A DNA stretch of 64,000 bases, taken from NCBI RefSeq assembly GCF_006007885.1, contig NZ_VCRO01000005.1, positions 124,001 through 188,000 of the forward strand, written 5' to 3'. Position numbers and translations under genes: made by a program. Each line of letters starts with the position of its first letter. Positions within the stretch are counted from its first letter, which is position 1. The notes below the pieces were generated by a model that was not told the DNA's origin, made no database searches, and saw nothing but the letters and a program-made list of their open reading frames with translations. This document shows positions 1-8,924 of the stretch, in pieces. The DNA is from Alteribacter natronophilus. GTDB lineage: Bacteria; Bacillota; Bacilli; Bacillales; Salisediminibacteriaceae.

Positions 1-65
1 CAGAAAATAAAGGGCGCCAACGCATGTGTATCTCATAATGCCATTACATTACAGGAGGCATGTTC

Positions 66-617
66 ATGCAGACTCTTACATACAGCCAGCCGCCTCTTGA
101 TTCAGACAATCAGGATGTTGCGGTTCTTCTTGCTGACGAAAAAATTGGAACTGTGACACGGTACTTCCCATCCAGGGTACACGAACTCATGAACCAGTTC
201 GTCCCGAACCAGTGGGCTCACCTGAAACTCGAAACACCGGAAGGAAGCCGTTATTCCATAGTTCAGACCACAGGAATGATTCCCGGCCGCCAGCGTATGT
301 GGAACGTTCTTGAAGGTAACCGGATTGCAGGAAAAATTACAGAGGAACTCACTCCTCAGGCCCAGGTTCATACACTCACCTATTCAGGCGAGGACATGAC
401 AGTACAGCTTAAAAAAGGCCACATCCGCGGCACCTCGAAGAAAGGGACTCTTGAAGTTTCCGGCACCGGAGACGGGGCAGCAGCCTGTGAAGGTGAAAGC
501 GACTATATCCGAAACGGCATTACTACGTCCCATACCGTGACCGTCCGTGGCGAAAGTGAAGCACCGCTGTTCATTGCGGCACTCAACTACCTGCTGAGGC
601 TTACCGACCGCGGATAG
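66..617 (+). CDS. Hypothetical protein, about 183 residues
   Basis: I do not recognise the family with confidence. The protein is soluble, has no signal peptide or membrane segment, and alternates short hydrophobic and polar stretches as a beta-rich fold would; the Gly/Thr/Lys-rich middle vaguely recalls LURP-one/tubby-like proteins, but that is only an impression. An ATG at 60 abuts the Shine-Dalgarno AGGAGG, whereas the ATG at 66 lies 7 bases after it, so 66 is preferred. It is followed by a strong terminator and is convergent with the GNAT gene downstream. Confidence 0.7.
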   Translation: MQTLTYSQPPLDSDNQDVAVLLADEKIGTVTRYFPSRVHELMNQFVPNQWAHLKLETPEGSRYSIVQTTGMIPGRQRMWNVLEGNRIAGKITEELTPQAQVHTLTYSGEDMTVQLKKGHIRGTSKKGTLEVSGTGDGAAACEGESDYIRNGITTSHTVTVRGESEAPLFIAALNYLLRLTDRG

Positions 618-626
618 CCTGAAAGA

Positions 627-658
627 AAATCCCCCTTCATGTGTGGAAGGGGGATTTT
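627..658. terminator. Bidirectional intrinsic terminator
   Basis: A near-perfect hairpin (AAAATCCCCCTTC / GAAGGGGGATTTT) ending in T-rich sequence lies between two convergent genes and can serve both strands. Confidence 0.85.
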
Positions 659-698
659 ATGTTTTCAAAGAAAAATAATGCCGCTGGGCTGGGTGGTA

Positions 699-1262
699 TT
701 AATGGGTACTCTCCCACTCCTCCCGCAGAATTCCCATTTTAACCGAGTCATAATACCTGCCTTCATGCAGCCTGCATTTCCTGATTCTCGCTTCCTCCTG
801 AAATCCCAGTTTCTCCCCCACTCTGATCATCCGTTCATTTCCCGACCATGTCGTATAGCCGAGCCGTGGTATTGCAGGGAAACGTGCAAAAAGATCGTCG
901 ACCCACAACCGGAAGGCTGTTGAGCCATACCCGCCATTCCAGTATGCCGGGTTAAAAATAACGATTCCGATTTCCATCCAGTTTGACCGTTCGTGCTCCC
1001 AGAAATATGTGACAGTGCCAATTACCGCATCGTCGGCGATGATCAGCTTCTGGTGGTCAGCCCCGTTCTCCAGCTGCTTCTTCATCCCTGCAGACCACCG
1101 TTCGTAACTGACTTTTTCAAGCGGAAAATAAGGAGCGTCCCATTTCTTGAATTCCGGCTCCTCTTCCCCGTATATGAGCTCCCACAGAACGGGAAGATCC
1201 TCTTTTTCAGGGTTTCTCAGACTCACTTTCAGATTTTCCGATATTTCAGTTTTTCTGCTCAA
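699..1262 (-). CDS. GNAT N-acetyltransferase, RimJ/RimL-like
   Basis: The fold pattern is that of acetyl-CoA-dependent N-acetyltransferases: an N-terminal segment of the type SLRNPEKEDLP, a central IGTVTYFWEH/WMEIGIVIFN beta pair, a GGYGSTAFRL acetyl-CoA binding loop and a C-terminal NERMIRVGEKLGF helix typical of the RimL-like group. The substrate is unknown. The longest frame runs into the end of hutH from 1304. A TTG at 1262 with GGGAG eight bases upstream is a better start and places the gene 17 bases after the hutH stop, so the two are probably cotranscribed. A functional link to histidine use is not evident. Confidence 0.8.
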   Translation of the reverse strand: MSRKTEISENLKVSLRNPEKEDLPVLWELIYGEEEPEFKKWDAPYFPLEKVSYERWSAGMKKQLENGADHQKLIIADDAVIGTVTYFWEHERSNWMEIGIVIFNPAYWNGGYGSTAFRLWVDDLFARFPAIPRLGYTTWSGNERMIRVGEKLGFQEEARIRKCRLHEGRYYDSVKMGILREEWESTH

Positions 1263-1279
1263 ACACGTCACTCCCAATC

Positions 1280-2761
1280 TCAGACTTCGTTTTCTTTCAT
1301 CCACTTGTCCATTGCCTCGATATCCTTTGAAAACACCCTGTCCCCGGTGATGGATGGGACAACAGTGCGGCCTGCATCGTAAAAACGGCGGGTCGCTTCA
1401 CCCATCCGCTCCACGCCACGATGTTCTGCTGCCTGCATGGCACAGATCGCTTCGATCGCCAGAACTTTACGCGCGTTTGCCGTAACCATCGCTGCGTGTC
1501 TCGCACCGGTCGTTCCCATGCTCACATGATCCTCCTGGTTTGCCGACGACGGAATCGAATCCACGCTCGCCGGATGTGCAAGGGTCTTATTCTCCGAAAC
1601 GAGGGAAGCCGCCACGTACTGAAGAATCATAGCACCGGACTCCAGTCCCGGCCGGGGACTGAGAAAGGCAGGCAGGTCGTTCAGCTGCGGATTCACCAGG
1701 CGCTCAATCCGCCGCTCCGATATGCTGGCCATTTCGGCCACACAGATTGCCAGAAAGTCCATGGCAAGCGCCACCGGCTGGCCGTGGAAATTACCACCGC
1801 TCAGCACTTTTTCTCCATCGTCAAACAAAAGCGGGTTATCAGTCGCTGCGTTCATCTCCGTTTCAAGCTGCTTTTTGACGTATGCCAGCGCTTCCCTGCT
1901 CGCCCCGTGGACCTGGGGAATACAGCGCAGGGAGTAGGCGTCCTGGACACGAAGCTCCCCCTGCCTTGTGACCAGCCGGCTGCCGGAGAGGTTATCGCGC
2001 ACTCTCTGCGCCACCGCTGTCTGCTCACTGTGGCCCCTTGCAAGGTGAATGTCCTCGTCAAATGCGTCAACGATCCCACGGAGACCTTCCAATGTCACCG
2101 AGGCGATCGTATCCGCCTGATCAAACAGACGCTCAGCCTCAAGACAGGCGAGAGCGCCCACCGAGGTCATTGCCTGCGTGCCGTTAATCAGTGCCAGGCC
2201 TTCTTTTGCCTCTAACGTGAGCGGCTTGAGACCCGCTTTTTCCAGTGCCTGGGCGGCGGCAATTCTCTCTCCGCCCATAACCACATCGCCCTCACCGAGG
2301 AGCGCGAGAGCAAGGTGGGCTAGAGGAGCAAGATCACCGCTCGCTCCGAGCGATCCCTGTGACGGGACGACGGGGTGGATCCCTTCGTTCAGAAAATCAA
2401 TGATCTGATTCACTACTTCAATCCGGACGCCTGAAAATCCTTTGAGCATCGTATTGACTCTCAATAGGAGCATCCCCCTGCTCACGTCCTCGGAAAAAGG
2501 CTCTCCCGTTCCGCAGGCATGGGAAAGAATCAGGTTTTTCTGCAGCGTCACAACATCTTCCTTCGCAATTTTCACGTCGCTGAACTTTCCGAACCCGGTG
2601 TTGATGCCGTACACCGTCTGTCCGTTATTCACGATCTTTTCCACGGCCCTCCGGGAATTCGCCACACGTTCCAGCGCTTCTTCGGATGCCTCTACTTTTT
2701 CGCCGCCGGTAACTGCGCGGTGGAATTTCTCCAGTGATAAATCATTTCCGCTTAAAATCAT
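1280..2761 (-). CDS. hutH: Histidine ammonia-lyase HutH
   Basis: HutH deaminates L-histidine to trans-urocanate, the first step of histidine catabolism. The 493-residue length matches the family. The Ala-Ser-Gly that forms the MIO electrophile is present in [13 protein letters not shown], and the family signature around NPLLF and the QEDHVSMG segment are visible. The ATG at 2761 is chosen because the protein then begins [13 protein letters not shown] like other HutH proteins; a GTG at 2770 is an alternative. The gene is alone on the minus strand, about 6 kb from hutU-hutI-hutG, behind its own promoter and an attenuator-like hairpin, so its regulation is probably separable from the other hut genes. 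Confidence 0.97.
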   Translation of the reverse strand: MILSGNDLSLEKFHRAVTGGEKVEASEEALERVANSRRAVEKIVNNGQTVYGINTGFGKFSDVKIAKEDVVTLQKNLILSHACGTGEPFSEDVSRGMLLLRVNTMLKGFSGVRIEVVNQIIDFLNEGIHPVVPSQGSLGASGDLAPLAHLALALLGEGDVVMGGERIAAAQALEKAGLKPLTLEAKEGLALINGTQAMTSVGALACLEAERLFDQADTIASVTLEGLRGIVDAFDEDIHLARGHSEQTAVAQRVRDNLSGSRLVTRQGELRVQDAYSLRCIPQVHGASREALAYVKKQLETEMNAATDNPLLFDDGEKVLSGGNFHGQPVALAMDFLAICVAEMASISERRIERLVNPQLNDLPAFLSPRPGLESGAMILQYVAASLVSENKTLAHPASVDSIPSSANQEDHVSMGTTGARHAAMVTANARKVLAIEAICAMQAAEHRGVERMGEATRRFYDAGRTVVPSITGDRVFSKDIEAMDKWMKENEV

Positions 2762-2800
2762 CCTTTTCACAACCTTTCCTGAAGTACTATGGTAAAGCAC

Positions 2801-2853
2801 GAAAAAAGAGGCACGGGATGAAAAATCAACTATGATTTTTCACCCGTACCTCT
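2801..2853 (-). promoter_or_regulatory. Attenuator-like terminator in the hutH leader
   Basis: About 40 bases before the hutH start lies a long GC-capped hairpin (GAGGTACGGGTGAAAAATCA paired with its near-complement around a TAGT loop) followed on the minus strand by six T. It sits between the candidate promoter and the gene, so it should block hutH unless antitermination occurs. In B. subtilis, HutP relieves such a terminator in the hut leader when histidine is present. AG-rich triplets just upstream (2853-2880) could be HutP contacts, but no hutP gene is visible in the window. Confidence 0.75.
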
Positions 2854-2927
2854 GTCTGTTTTTCTGTATGAATCTGTCTTGATCTGAAAACCATATTAAC
2901 CAGATCCTTTCAATTGTACCTTCTTTT

Positions 2928-2957
2928 ATTTTATGAACAAAAATTGCGAATAGTCAA
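2928..2957 (-). promoter_or_regulatory. Candidate SigA promoter of hutH
   Basis: TTGACT (2957-2952) and TAAAAT (2933-2928) are separated by 18 bases. Transcription would begin about 160 bases before hutH and run through a small GATCTG/CAGATC hairpin (2881-2906) and the attenuator. Confidence 0.65.
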
Positions 2958-2965
2958 TCGCTCAA

Positions 2966-2979
2966 ACGAAAGCTTTCGT
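2966..2979. promoter_or_regulatory. 14-bp perfect palindrome, candidate operator
   Basis: ACGAAAGCTTTCGT lies 8 bases upstream of the hutH -35 and 17 bases from the candidate -35 of the divergent aldo-keto reductase, a position suited to a dimeric regulator acting on both. No regulator is identified. Confidence 0.4.
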
Positions 2980-2995
2980 ACGGAAGTTCTCTGAC

Positions 2996-3024
2996 ACGAC
3001 ACCGCGAAAGTGCGGTGTTATAAT
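2996..3024 (+). promoter_or_regulatory. Candidate promoter of the aldo-keto reductase
   Basis: A perfect TATAAT (3019-3024) is preceded at 17 bases by ACGACA (2996-3001). The spacer contains a hairpin (ACACCGC/GCGGTGT). Confidence 0.55.
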
Positions 3025-3068
3025 CAGGGAGTGAAAAGCCTTACATATATGAAGGGAGTCGAATCACA

Positions 3069-3893
3069 ATGAACGAAGTAACGCTGAATAATGGTGTCCG
3101 CATGCCTCAGCTCGGCTTTGGTGTCTGGCAGGTTGAAGAGGAGCACGCAGCAGAAGCGGTTCTTTCAGCGATTGACGCCGGCTACCGCTCCATCGACACG
3201 GCAGCGATCTATAAAAACGAGCGGGGGGTCGGTGAAGCACTGGCAAAAACAAATGTGCCCCGCGAGGAACTTTTCATTACGACGAAAGTGTGGAACAGCG
3301 ATCAGGGATACGAAAACACACTGAAAGCGTTCGACGAGAGCCTGGAAAAACTCGGTCTCGACTACGTTGACCTGTATCTCATTCACTGGCCGACCCCGGA
3401 ATACGATCAGTACGTGGATACGTACAAAGCCCTCGAAAAGCTTTACAGTGACGGCAGAGTAAAAGCGATCGGCGTCTGTAATTTTGACATTGATCACCTT
3501 GAGCGTCTGCTCGATGAGTGTGACGTGAAACCTGTCCTTAACCAGGTGGAGTGCCACCCCTACTTCGCCCAGAACGAACTGAAAACATTCTGCCGCGAGC
3601 ATGACATCCTCGTGGAAGCGTGGAGCCCGCTCATGCAGGGGGGAGACGTACTAGGTGATGAAGCGGTCATGGCCATCTCCGAAGCACACGGCAAAACACC
3701 TGCCCAGGTGGTTCTCCGCTGGCACCTTCAGAACGGCTCGATTGTCATTCCAAAATCCGTAACGCCTTCCCGGATCCGGGAAAATTTCGATATATTCGAC
3801 TTTGAGCTGTCCGAAAAGGAAATGGAGGCCATTAACGAACTGGACCGCGGCGAACGCAAAGGTCCGGCTCCTTCCGAAATGAACCGCCGTTAG
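3069..3893 (+). CDS. Aldo/keto reductase
   Basis: A 274-residue NADPH-dependent aldo/keto reductase of the 2,5-diketo-gluconate reductase/YvgN type. The catalytic tetrad is visible: Asp in SIDTAAIY, Tyr in the same segment, Lys in FITTKVW and His in YLIHWP. The NQVECHPY and IPKSVTPSRI motifs that hold the nicotinamide and the 2'-phosphate are intact. The physiological substrate is probably small toxic aldehydes such as methylglyoxal, by family analogy only. GAAGGGAG precedes the ATG, and a strong terminator follows, so it appears monocistronic. Confidence 0.93.
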   Translation: MNEVTLNNGVRMPQLGFGVWQVEEEHAAEAVLSAIDAGYRSIDTAAIYKNERGVGEALAKTNVPREELFITTKVWNSDQGYENTLKAFDESLEKLGLDYVDLYLIHWPTPEYDQYVDTYKALEKLYSDGRVKAIGVCNFDIDHLERLLDECDVKPVLNQVECHPYFAQNELKTFCREHDILVEAWSPLMQGGDVLGDEAVMAISEAHGKTPAQVVLRWHLQNGSIVIPKSVTPSRIRENFDIFDFELSEKEMEAINELDRGERKGPAPSEMNRR

Positions 3894-3899
3894 TACATT

Positions 3900-3940
3900 T
3901 AAAGCCCGCAGACGCTGTCTTCAGCGCCGCGGGCTTTTTT
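3900..3940 (+). terminator. Terminator after the aldo-keto reductase
   Basis: The hairpin AAAGCCCGC / GCGGGCTTTTTT has an inner stem and ends in six T. Confidence 0.9.
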
Positions 3941-4027
3941 GGAAACAAGCCCCTCCAGCCTCCATTCCTAATTTCCGCCATCCGTGCATATATATCGGAT
4001 AGAAGCATACAGGAAAGGGGACTGACT

Positions 4028-4399
4028 ATGGGTGTAAGATGCATAAAAGTATCTGCTGTTTATTTTGCCGTTGCCGTCATTCTCGGCCTTTACATGTCCA
4101 TCGCCGGCGATTATTCCCTATCAAGTGTTCACGCGCACATTGCCCTTCTTGGATGGGCATCGTTTGCTCTTGCAGGCGTTATTTATCACCTTTTTCCCCG
4201 GGCAGGCGAAAACCGCCTCGCCTACGTTCACTTCTGGATTCATAACATCGGTCTGCCGGTCATGATGATCAGCCTTTTCCTCGTCATTACCGGGCAGGAT
4301 CTGTTTCTCAGCTTTCTCCCGTTCGGTGCCATCCTCGTCGTTCTCAGCACACTCCTTTTTACGTACAACGTGCTCAAAAACGTCCGCAGCAGGTTTTAA
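4028..4399 (+). CDS. Small haem-copper oxidase subunit I-like membrane protein
   Basis: This 123-residue protein has about four membrane helices. The segments VHAHIALLGWASF and YVHFWIHNIG resemble the helices of cbb3-type cytochrome oxidase subunit I (CcoN) that carry haem-ligating histidines, but the protein is a quarter of CcoN length and lacks the CuB site. Stand-alone proteins of this type are commonly annotated as cytochrome-c oxidase-like in Bacillaceae. A haem-binding or gas-sensing role is possible but unproven. It has its own Shine-Dalgarno (GAAAGGGG) and no operon partner. Confidence 0.7.
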   Translation: MGVRCIKVSAVYFAVAVILGLYMSIAGDYSLSSVHAHIALLGWASFALAGVIYHLFPRAGENRLAYVHFWIHNIGLPVMMISLFLVITGQDLFLSFLPFGAILVVLSTLLFTYNVLKNVRSRF

Positions 4400-4409
4400 C
4401 CACGCCTCC

Positions 4410-4437
4410 CGGGCCGGCTCTGTAAAGGGCCGGCCCG
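4410..4437. terminator. GC-rich hairpin, possible terminator
   Basis: CGGGCCGGC / GCCGGCCCG follows the small membrane protein gene. There is no clear T-run, so termination may be weak. Confidence 0.4.
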
Positions 4438-4530
4438 TTACATATATCGCCGGCAGCCATAGCAGGATTTCGCCCCACCTTTGAAGAAATAATACTTTCA
4501 GGAATTATGTACGAAAGGAGGCGTAAACCC

Positions 4531-6045
4531 ATGCTCTCACTTCTCATCGCCGACCGCGATCCTGAGGAATGCAGGGGACTTCAGTGGTTTGCAGAACGTG
4601 CGCCTTTTGACTTCCGGAAAGTGACTTCAGCCTCGACCGGAGCAGAGCTGAGCAGCCGGCTTCAGGAGCACTCTTATAATATCGTAATTATCGAACTGGA
4701 CATGTTCGAAGGAGCCATGCCCGAATCGGTTCTCTCCCGGCTTCACGCTCTGCAGGATGTCCAGATCATTGCTATTTCAGCGGAAGCCACCTATGAAAAA
4801 GCCCGGGAAGCCCTGGCGCTGGGAGCACTGGATCTGCTTATAAAACCCCATCCTGTTACCAGGCTCCAGGCCCTTCTCGGAAAAGCGGTACAAAGCTGCC
4901 GTCGGGCTGAGCCTTCTCCTGGTGAAGAGAAATTACCGGCCCGCCCTGCCTATACATACACGGATCTGTTCACAAGGGAGACGGCTATGCCGGTGCCTCA
5001 GGCAGCCATGGCTTTTACCAGCGCTTCCCCTGATGACGTTCAGGAGCTTTCCGGGGAAGTCCGCAGACAGTTTCACACCGATCAGGTGAGTGTGCTTACA
5101 TTAAGCGATTCCGTTATATGCCTTGCCGGCAAAAAGCCGGACGAGCTTCTTCCCCGGACGCGAAATGTCCTTACGGTATTCAGCGAAAAGTGCAGCGGTA
5201 CCGCATCTGCAGTAGTCTACCAGCCTGCCGTCTCCCTTTCACCGAAGGAGATTTACAGTCATCTGAAAGAAATGCTGCATATGACCTTCTATGAAGGCTA
5301 TCATCAACTGTTCTCATTTACGGGGCCAATCACGTGGAAAAAGATTGATCCGTTTCTGACACCTTCTGAGCAGCGGGTGTGGGTGGATATGCTTCTTCAC
5401 GGCCACACGGACAGGATTCAGGAATGGCTTTACTGTAACTTTCTCAACAGCAAACAACCCTACCCTGAGCCAAAGCTGGTCCGGACCAGACTCACAAGTG
5501 TTCTTGCCCAGGTCCGCCGGTATATGAGAATGTACCATCTGGACTCGGGAGAAAACGAATCCGCCTACCAGGAGCTGTATGAAGATATTCTGTCCGGCCC
5601 CACCGTGTTCAAAACAGTGCAGAACCTTCACCTGTTTATCCAGTCCACAATCGGCCGCGTAAAACGCCGCCAGGGCGTAATGGATCCGATTGAACGGGGT
5701 CTGCTGTACATGGAATCCCGTTTTTCCGATCCGGGACTTACGCTGGAAAAAGTCAGCAGCGAAGTGGGACGAAACCCGTTTTATTTCAGTGAACAGCTGT
5801 CAAAACAGACGGGAAGCGGCTTTCGGGCAACACTTACAGCGATCAGAATCCGTGAGGCGAAACGGCTGCTTGCGGACAGAACACTCACCATAAAGGAAAT
5901 TGCTGCAGGATGCGGATTTCAGTCCTCAAACTATTTCAGCCGGAAGTTTAAAGAAAGGGAAGGCCTTACCCCGAAAGCCTACCGGTTAAGCTTAAAAGAG
6001 AAAAAGGAAAAGGAGACTGACCATGCAGATCAGAAAAGCCGCTGA
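4531..6045 (+). CDS. AraC-type response regulator with atypical receiver
   Basis: About 504 residues: an N-terminal receiver-like domain (1-120), a long middle region (150-390) as in YesN-type regulators, and a C-terminal pair of AraC helix-turn-helices (400-495; LTLEKVSSEVGRNPFYFSEQ and LTIKEIAAGCGFQSSNYFSR). In the receiver the early acidic pair (DRD, 8-10) and Lys105 are present, but the phospho-acceptor position is Glu55 (VIIELDMF) rather than Asp. It may therefore be locked in an active-like state or use another signal. The start at 4531 has GAAAGGAGG at proper distance; the longer frame from 4507 would contain the Shine-Dalgarno. No sensor kinase is adjacent. A GNAT gene overlaps its 3' end. 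Confidence 0.85.
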   Translation: MLSLLIADRDPEECRGLQWFAERAPFDFRKVTSASTGAELSSRLQEHSYNIVIIELDMFEGAMPESVLSRLHALQDVQIIAISAEATYEKAREALALGALDLLIKPHPVTRLQALLGKAVQSCRRAEPSPGEEKLPARPAYTYTDLFTRETAMPVPQAAMAFTSASPDDVQELSGEVRRQFHTDQVSVLTLSDSVICLAGKKPDELLPRTRNVLTVFSEKCSGTASAVVYQPAVSLSPKEIYSHLKEMLHMTFYEGYHQLFSFTGPITWKKIDPFLTPSEQRVWVDMLLHGHTDRIQEWLYCNFLNSKQPYPEPKLVRTRLTSVLAQVRRYMRMYHLDSGENESAYQELYEDILSGPTVFKTVQNLHLFIQSTIGRVKRRQGVMDPIERGLLYMESRFSDPGLTLEKVSSEVGRNPFYFSEQLSKQTGSGFRATLTAIRIREAKRLLADRTLTIKEIAAGCGFQSSNYFSRKFKEREGLTPKAYRLSLKEKKEKETDHADQKSR

Positions 6046-6565
6046 AGGAGACGAAAAGGGAATTGCCGTCGTTCATGTGGACAGCTGGAAGGAAACGTAC
6101 AGAGGAATCATTCCTGACAGTGTTCTTGATAACCGGACGTACGAACGACAGGAGAAGATGTGGAAAAACGCCATCGCATCGCTGCATCCGGACGGTTCAG
6201 ACGGGCGTATCATTCTCGTTGCAGAGGATCATGACGGATCCATTGCCGGTTTTGCAACCGCAGGGAAAAACCGGAGTGATGAGTACCGCGACTCGTTTGA
6301 CGCAGAACTCTTCGCCATTTATATTCTGCAGTCTGCACACAAAAAAGGAATCGGGCGCAGACTGACTGCTGAACTCTCCCGGTTCCTTGTGGAAAAAGGA
6401 TACGAATCCATAATGGTCTGGGTACTTAAAGACAATCCGGCCGTTCGTTTTTACGCCCGTCTCGGCGGCCGTCCTGTCGGGAAACGTACAGAGGAAATCG
6501 GCGGTGCCGAACTCGAGGAATTAGCCCTCGGATGGGAGCTTGAGGAAACACTCAGTGATGAATAA
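6023..6565 (+). CDS. GNAT N-acetyltransferase
   Basis: A 180-residue acetyltransferase with the N-terminal IRKAAEGDEKGIAVVHVDSWKE pattern of many Bacillus GNATs, the acetyl-CoA loop SAHKKGIGRRL and the C-terminal NPAVRFYARLGGRPVG helix-strand. The substrate is unknown. It begins inside the last 23 bases of the AraC-type regulator and has its own AAAAGGAG site, so it is translationally coupled and may be a target or partner of that regulator. Confidence 0.9.
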   Translation: MQIRKAAEGDEKGIAVVHVDSWKETYRGIIPDSVLDNRTYERQEKMWKNAIASLHPDGSDGRIILVAEDHDGSIAGFATAGKNRSDEYRDSFDAELFAIYILQSAHKKGIGRRLTAELSRFLVEKGYESIMVWVLKDNPAVRFYARLGGRPVGKRTEEIGGAELEELALGWELEETLSDE

Positions 6566-6575
6566 AGGAGAAGCG

Positions 6576-6600
6576 AAGCCCCTGTGCAGGGGTTTTGTTT
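6576..6600 (+). terminator. Terminator after the regulator-GNAT pair
   Basis: AAGCCCCT / AGGGGTTTTGTTTT hairpin and T-rich tail. Confidence 0.75.
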
Positions 6601-6616
6601 TGCTGCGGAAAAGTGT

Positions 6617-7588
6617 TCATTCATTTTCCACTTCCCCGGACCTCGTTGTCATCGTTTCTGTAAATTCCCGGGCAAATTCACTGTAGTTGAAGTCCATGGC
6701 AAGCCAGTGATCCTGGCCGACTTCCTCTTCAAAGTCTTCCGCTTTTTCGGGTCGGAAATCCGAAATGCTCTGTCCGCGGGTTTCCGGTTCCACCGAAACG
6801 CTTACCGGCTTTTCAATGAAAGTAAAGTTTGCCGGGTTTGTATAGGCTGTAATCGTTACTACATCATGGAACGGGGCACCGTTGATTCCGGGTACAAGCC
6901 TCCCGTAGGCTTCCGAGTAAAACTCATATATCGGTTCTATCAGTGGAGTAAACGCATTAAACTCCTGACTTGTCACTTCGTTAATCATCTCATCCGTCAC
7001 GATCGCATATTCGGTTACATTAAGGGGCACTATGGCAACGTTTTCTGCCCGTTCCATAATCAGATTTGCCGCAATCGGGTCGCCGTGAAAGTTCGCCTCA
7101 GCCAGAGGAGTCACGTTCCCCGGCACAAGAAAAGCCCCGCCCATGAGGAAGATCCCATTTACTTGATTCATTATTTCCTCACCACCGAGGATAAAAGCCA
7201 TGGCAAGTGAAGTCAGTCTCCCTACATCGATGATCGTGAGGTCATTTCCATGCTCCTCGATCAGATCAAACAGATCAGTGAAATTAAGCAGTTCCTCCTC
7301 GATTTCAACCGGAACTTCAATCGGCCCAAGTCCCTCCTCTCCGTGAATTTCCGGATAGTAGGAAACCAGTTCTCCTGAAAGCGGGAATTTTGCTCCTGCA
7401 AAAACAGGGATATCATCGCGGCCGGCAAGCCGCAGAAGATAAACCACATTATCGGTAGCCTGCTCCTGTTCCACATTTCCGTAGCCGCTCACAACCCCGA
7501 CGAGCTCAACGTCAGGATGGAGGAGTGCAAACATAATTGCCATTGAATCATCGATTCCCGGATCTGTAAAAAGCAGCACCTTTCCCAA
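6617..7588 (-). CDS. Nucleoside hydrolase-like protein (paralogue 1)
   Basis: IUNH-family N-ribohydrolases cleave the N-glycosidic bond of nucleosides using a calcium ion. The metal-binding DPGIDD near the N terminus, the HGEEGLG segment, the GNVTPLAEANF motif and the late HDVVT motif holding His-Asp are present. The first Asp of the usual DxDxxxDD signature is replaced by Phe (LLFTDPGIDD), as in the other two copies in this window. TTG at 7588 is preferred since the tandem paralogue also starts TTG-GGA and the Shine-Dalgarno spacing fits; GTG at 7597 is the alternative. It is probably cotranscribed with paralogue 2, 224 bases upstream. The substrate is unknown. Confidence 0.88.
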   Translation of the reverse strand: MGKVLLFTDPGIDDSMAIMFALLHPDVELVGVVSGYGNVEQEQATDNVVYLLRLAGRDDIPVFAGAKFPLSGELVSYYPEIHGEEGLGPIEVPVEIEEELLNFTDLFDLIEEHGNDLTIIDVGRLTSLAMAFILGGEEIMNQVNGIFLMGGAFLVPGNVTPLAEANFHGDPIAANLIMERAENVAIVPLNVTEYAIVTDEMINEVTSQEFNAFTPLIEPIYEFYSEAYGRLVPGINGAPFHDVVTITAYTNPANFTFIEKPVSVSVEPETRGQSISDFRPEKAEDFEEEVGQDHWLAMDFNYSEFAREFTETMTTRSGEVENE

Positions 7589-7812
7589 TTCGCCCACTCC
7601 TTCCTTCTCCTATACTATGCCACTTCTGTTAGTCAAATGAGCCTCGTGTATACCCTCAGCTCCCCTGAATGCCTGATGCAAATAAAAATCCCCGCAAATC
7701 TGACGCCGGGACAAACCCATAAAAAGAAAATAGGCCCCACCACCGGTGTGAGCCCTTTATTGGCTTAAGTATTCTATTGGCTGATTGTTCAAAAATAAAC
7801 CCGCTTGTATTC

Positions 7813-8781
7813 TTACCTGTTATTCTGGTTTTTGCTTCGCATCAATGTCTCTGTAAACACTTCCACAAAACGGTCGTAATCAAAATCAACTGCGATCCAA
7901 TGATTCTCCCCTACTTCTGCTTCGAACCCTTCCGCCTCAACAGGACGAAAATCCGAAATACTCAGCCCTCTTGTTTCCGGATCCGTCGATACGCTCACCG
8001 GCTTTTCAATAAACGTAAAAATCTCCGGGTTTGTATACGCCATGACTGTAAGAACGTCATGAAAAGGGGCGCCGTCAAGACCGGGCTGAAGTTCGCTGTA
8101 AGCTGCCGAATAGAAAGGGAAAATTTCCCTCACGACCGGGGTAAGCGCATTGTAATCTTCCCGGGTTACGATTTCCACCATGCGGTTTGTGACCATAGCA
8201 TCACGGGTCACGTTAAGAGGAACAATCGCCAGGTTTAATGCCCTTTCCATAACCAGGTTCGCTGCAATGGGATCTCCGTAAAAGTTTGCCTCAGCAAGAG
8301 GAGTTACGTTCCCCGGAACGAAAAAAGCCCCTCCCATCACAAAAACACCGTTCACCTGATTCATCGTATCCTCACCGCCAAGATTAAACCCCGTGGCAAG
8401 AGACGTCAGACGCCCGATATCGATAATTGTCAGCTCATTGCCATAGTGTTCGATAATATCAAACAGGTCGGTAAAGTTTAATAGCATATCCTCTGTGATC
8501 GGCCCCAGTTCGATCGGGCCAAGTCCTTCCACTCCGTGAATTTCCGGATAAAATTCGATCGTTTCCCCCGACAAGGGAAACTGGGATCCTGCAAAGATCG
8601 GAACATCCTCTCTTCCTGCCAGCTCCAGAATAAAACGGACATTCTGAGTTGCCTGTTCCTGACCCACATTTCCATATCCCGTTACAATCCCGACGAGCTC
8701 AATATCCGGATGAAGCAGGGCATAAATAATGGCCATCGTATCATCAATTCCCGGGTCAGCATAAAGCAGTACTTTTCCCAA
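7813..8781 (-). CDS. Nucleoside hydrolase-like protein (paralogue 2)
   Basis: A 322-residue paralogue of the next gene, very similar along its whole length, with the same DPGIDD, HGVEGLG, GNVTPLAEANF and HDVLT motifs and the same loss of the first conserved Asp (Tyr here: LLYADPGIDD). The remaining metal ligands and the catalytic His-Asp pair are intact, so it is likely to bind metal. The start is TTG with a G-rich Shine-Dalgarno. The two genes look like a tandem duplication. Divergent from hutU; sharing of nitrogen-source control is possible but unproven. Confidence 0.88.
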   Translation of the reverse strand: MGKVLLYADPGIDDTMAIIYALLHPDIELVGIVTGYGNVGQEQATQNVRFILELAGREDVPIFAGSQFPLSGETIEFYPEIHGVEGLGPIELGPITEDMLLNFTDLFDIIEHYGNELTIIDIGRLTSLATGFNLGGEDTMNQVNGVFVMGGAFFVPGNVTPLAEANFYGDPIAANLVMERALNLAIVPLNVTRDAMVTNRMVEIVTREDYNALTPVVREIFPFYSAAYSELQPGLDGAPFHDVLTVMAYTNPEIFTFIEKPVSVSTDPETRGLSISDFRPVEAEGFEAEVGENHWIAVDFDYDRFVEVFTETLMRSKNQNNR

Positions 8782-8924
8782 TCCCGCTCCCCCCCCCTTT
8801 CTTTAAAATAACCTATGTCATCATCAGGAGGGGGGTGAATGCTGCCTGCCCTTTCCCTGACTCATGCGCCACAAGCCTCTTCCATCCTTTATTCGTACTG
8901 TAAAAACTGGAAGTGTGTTCTTTT

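Noticed and set aside
1421-2215. 264-codon plus-strand frame inside hutH
   Set aside because: It is wholly antisense to a complete, well-supported hutH.
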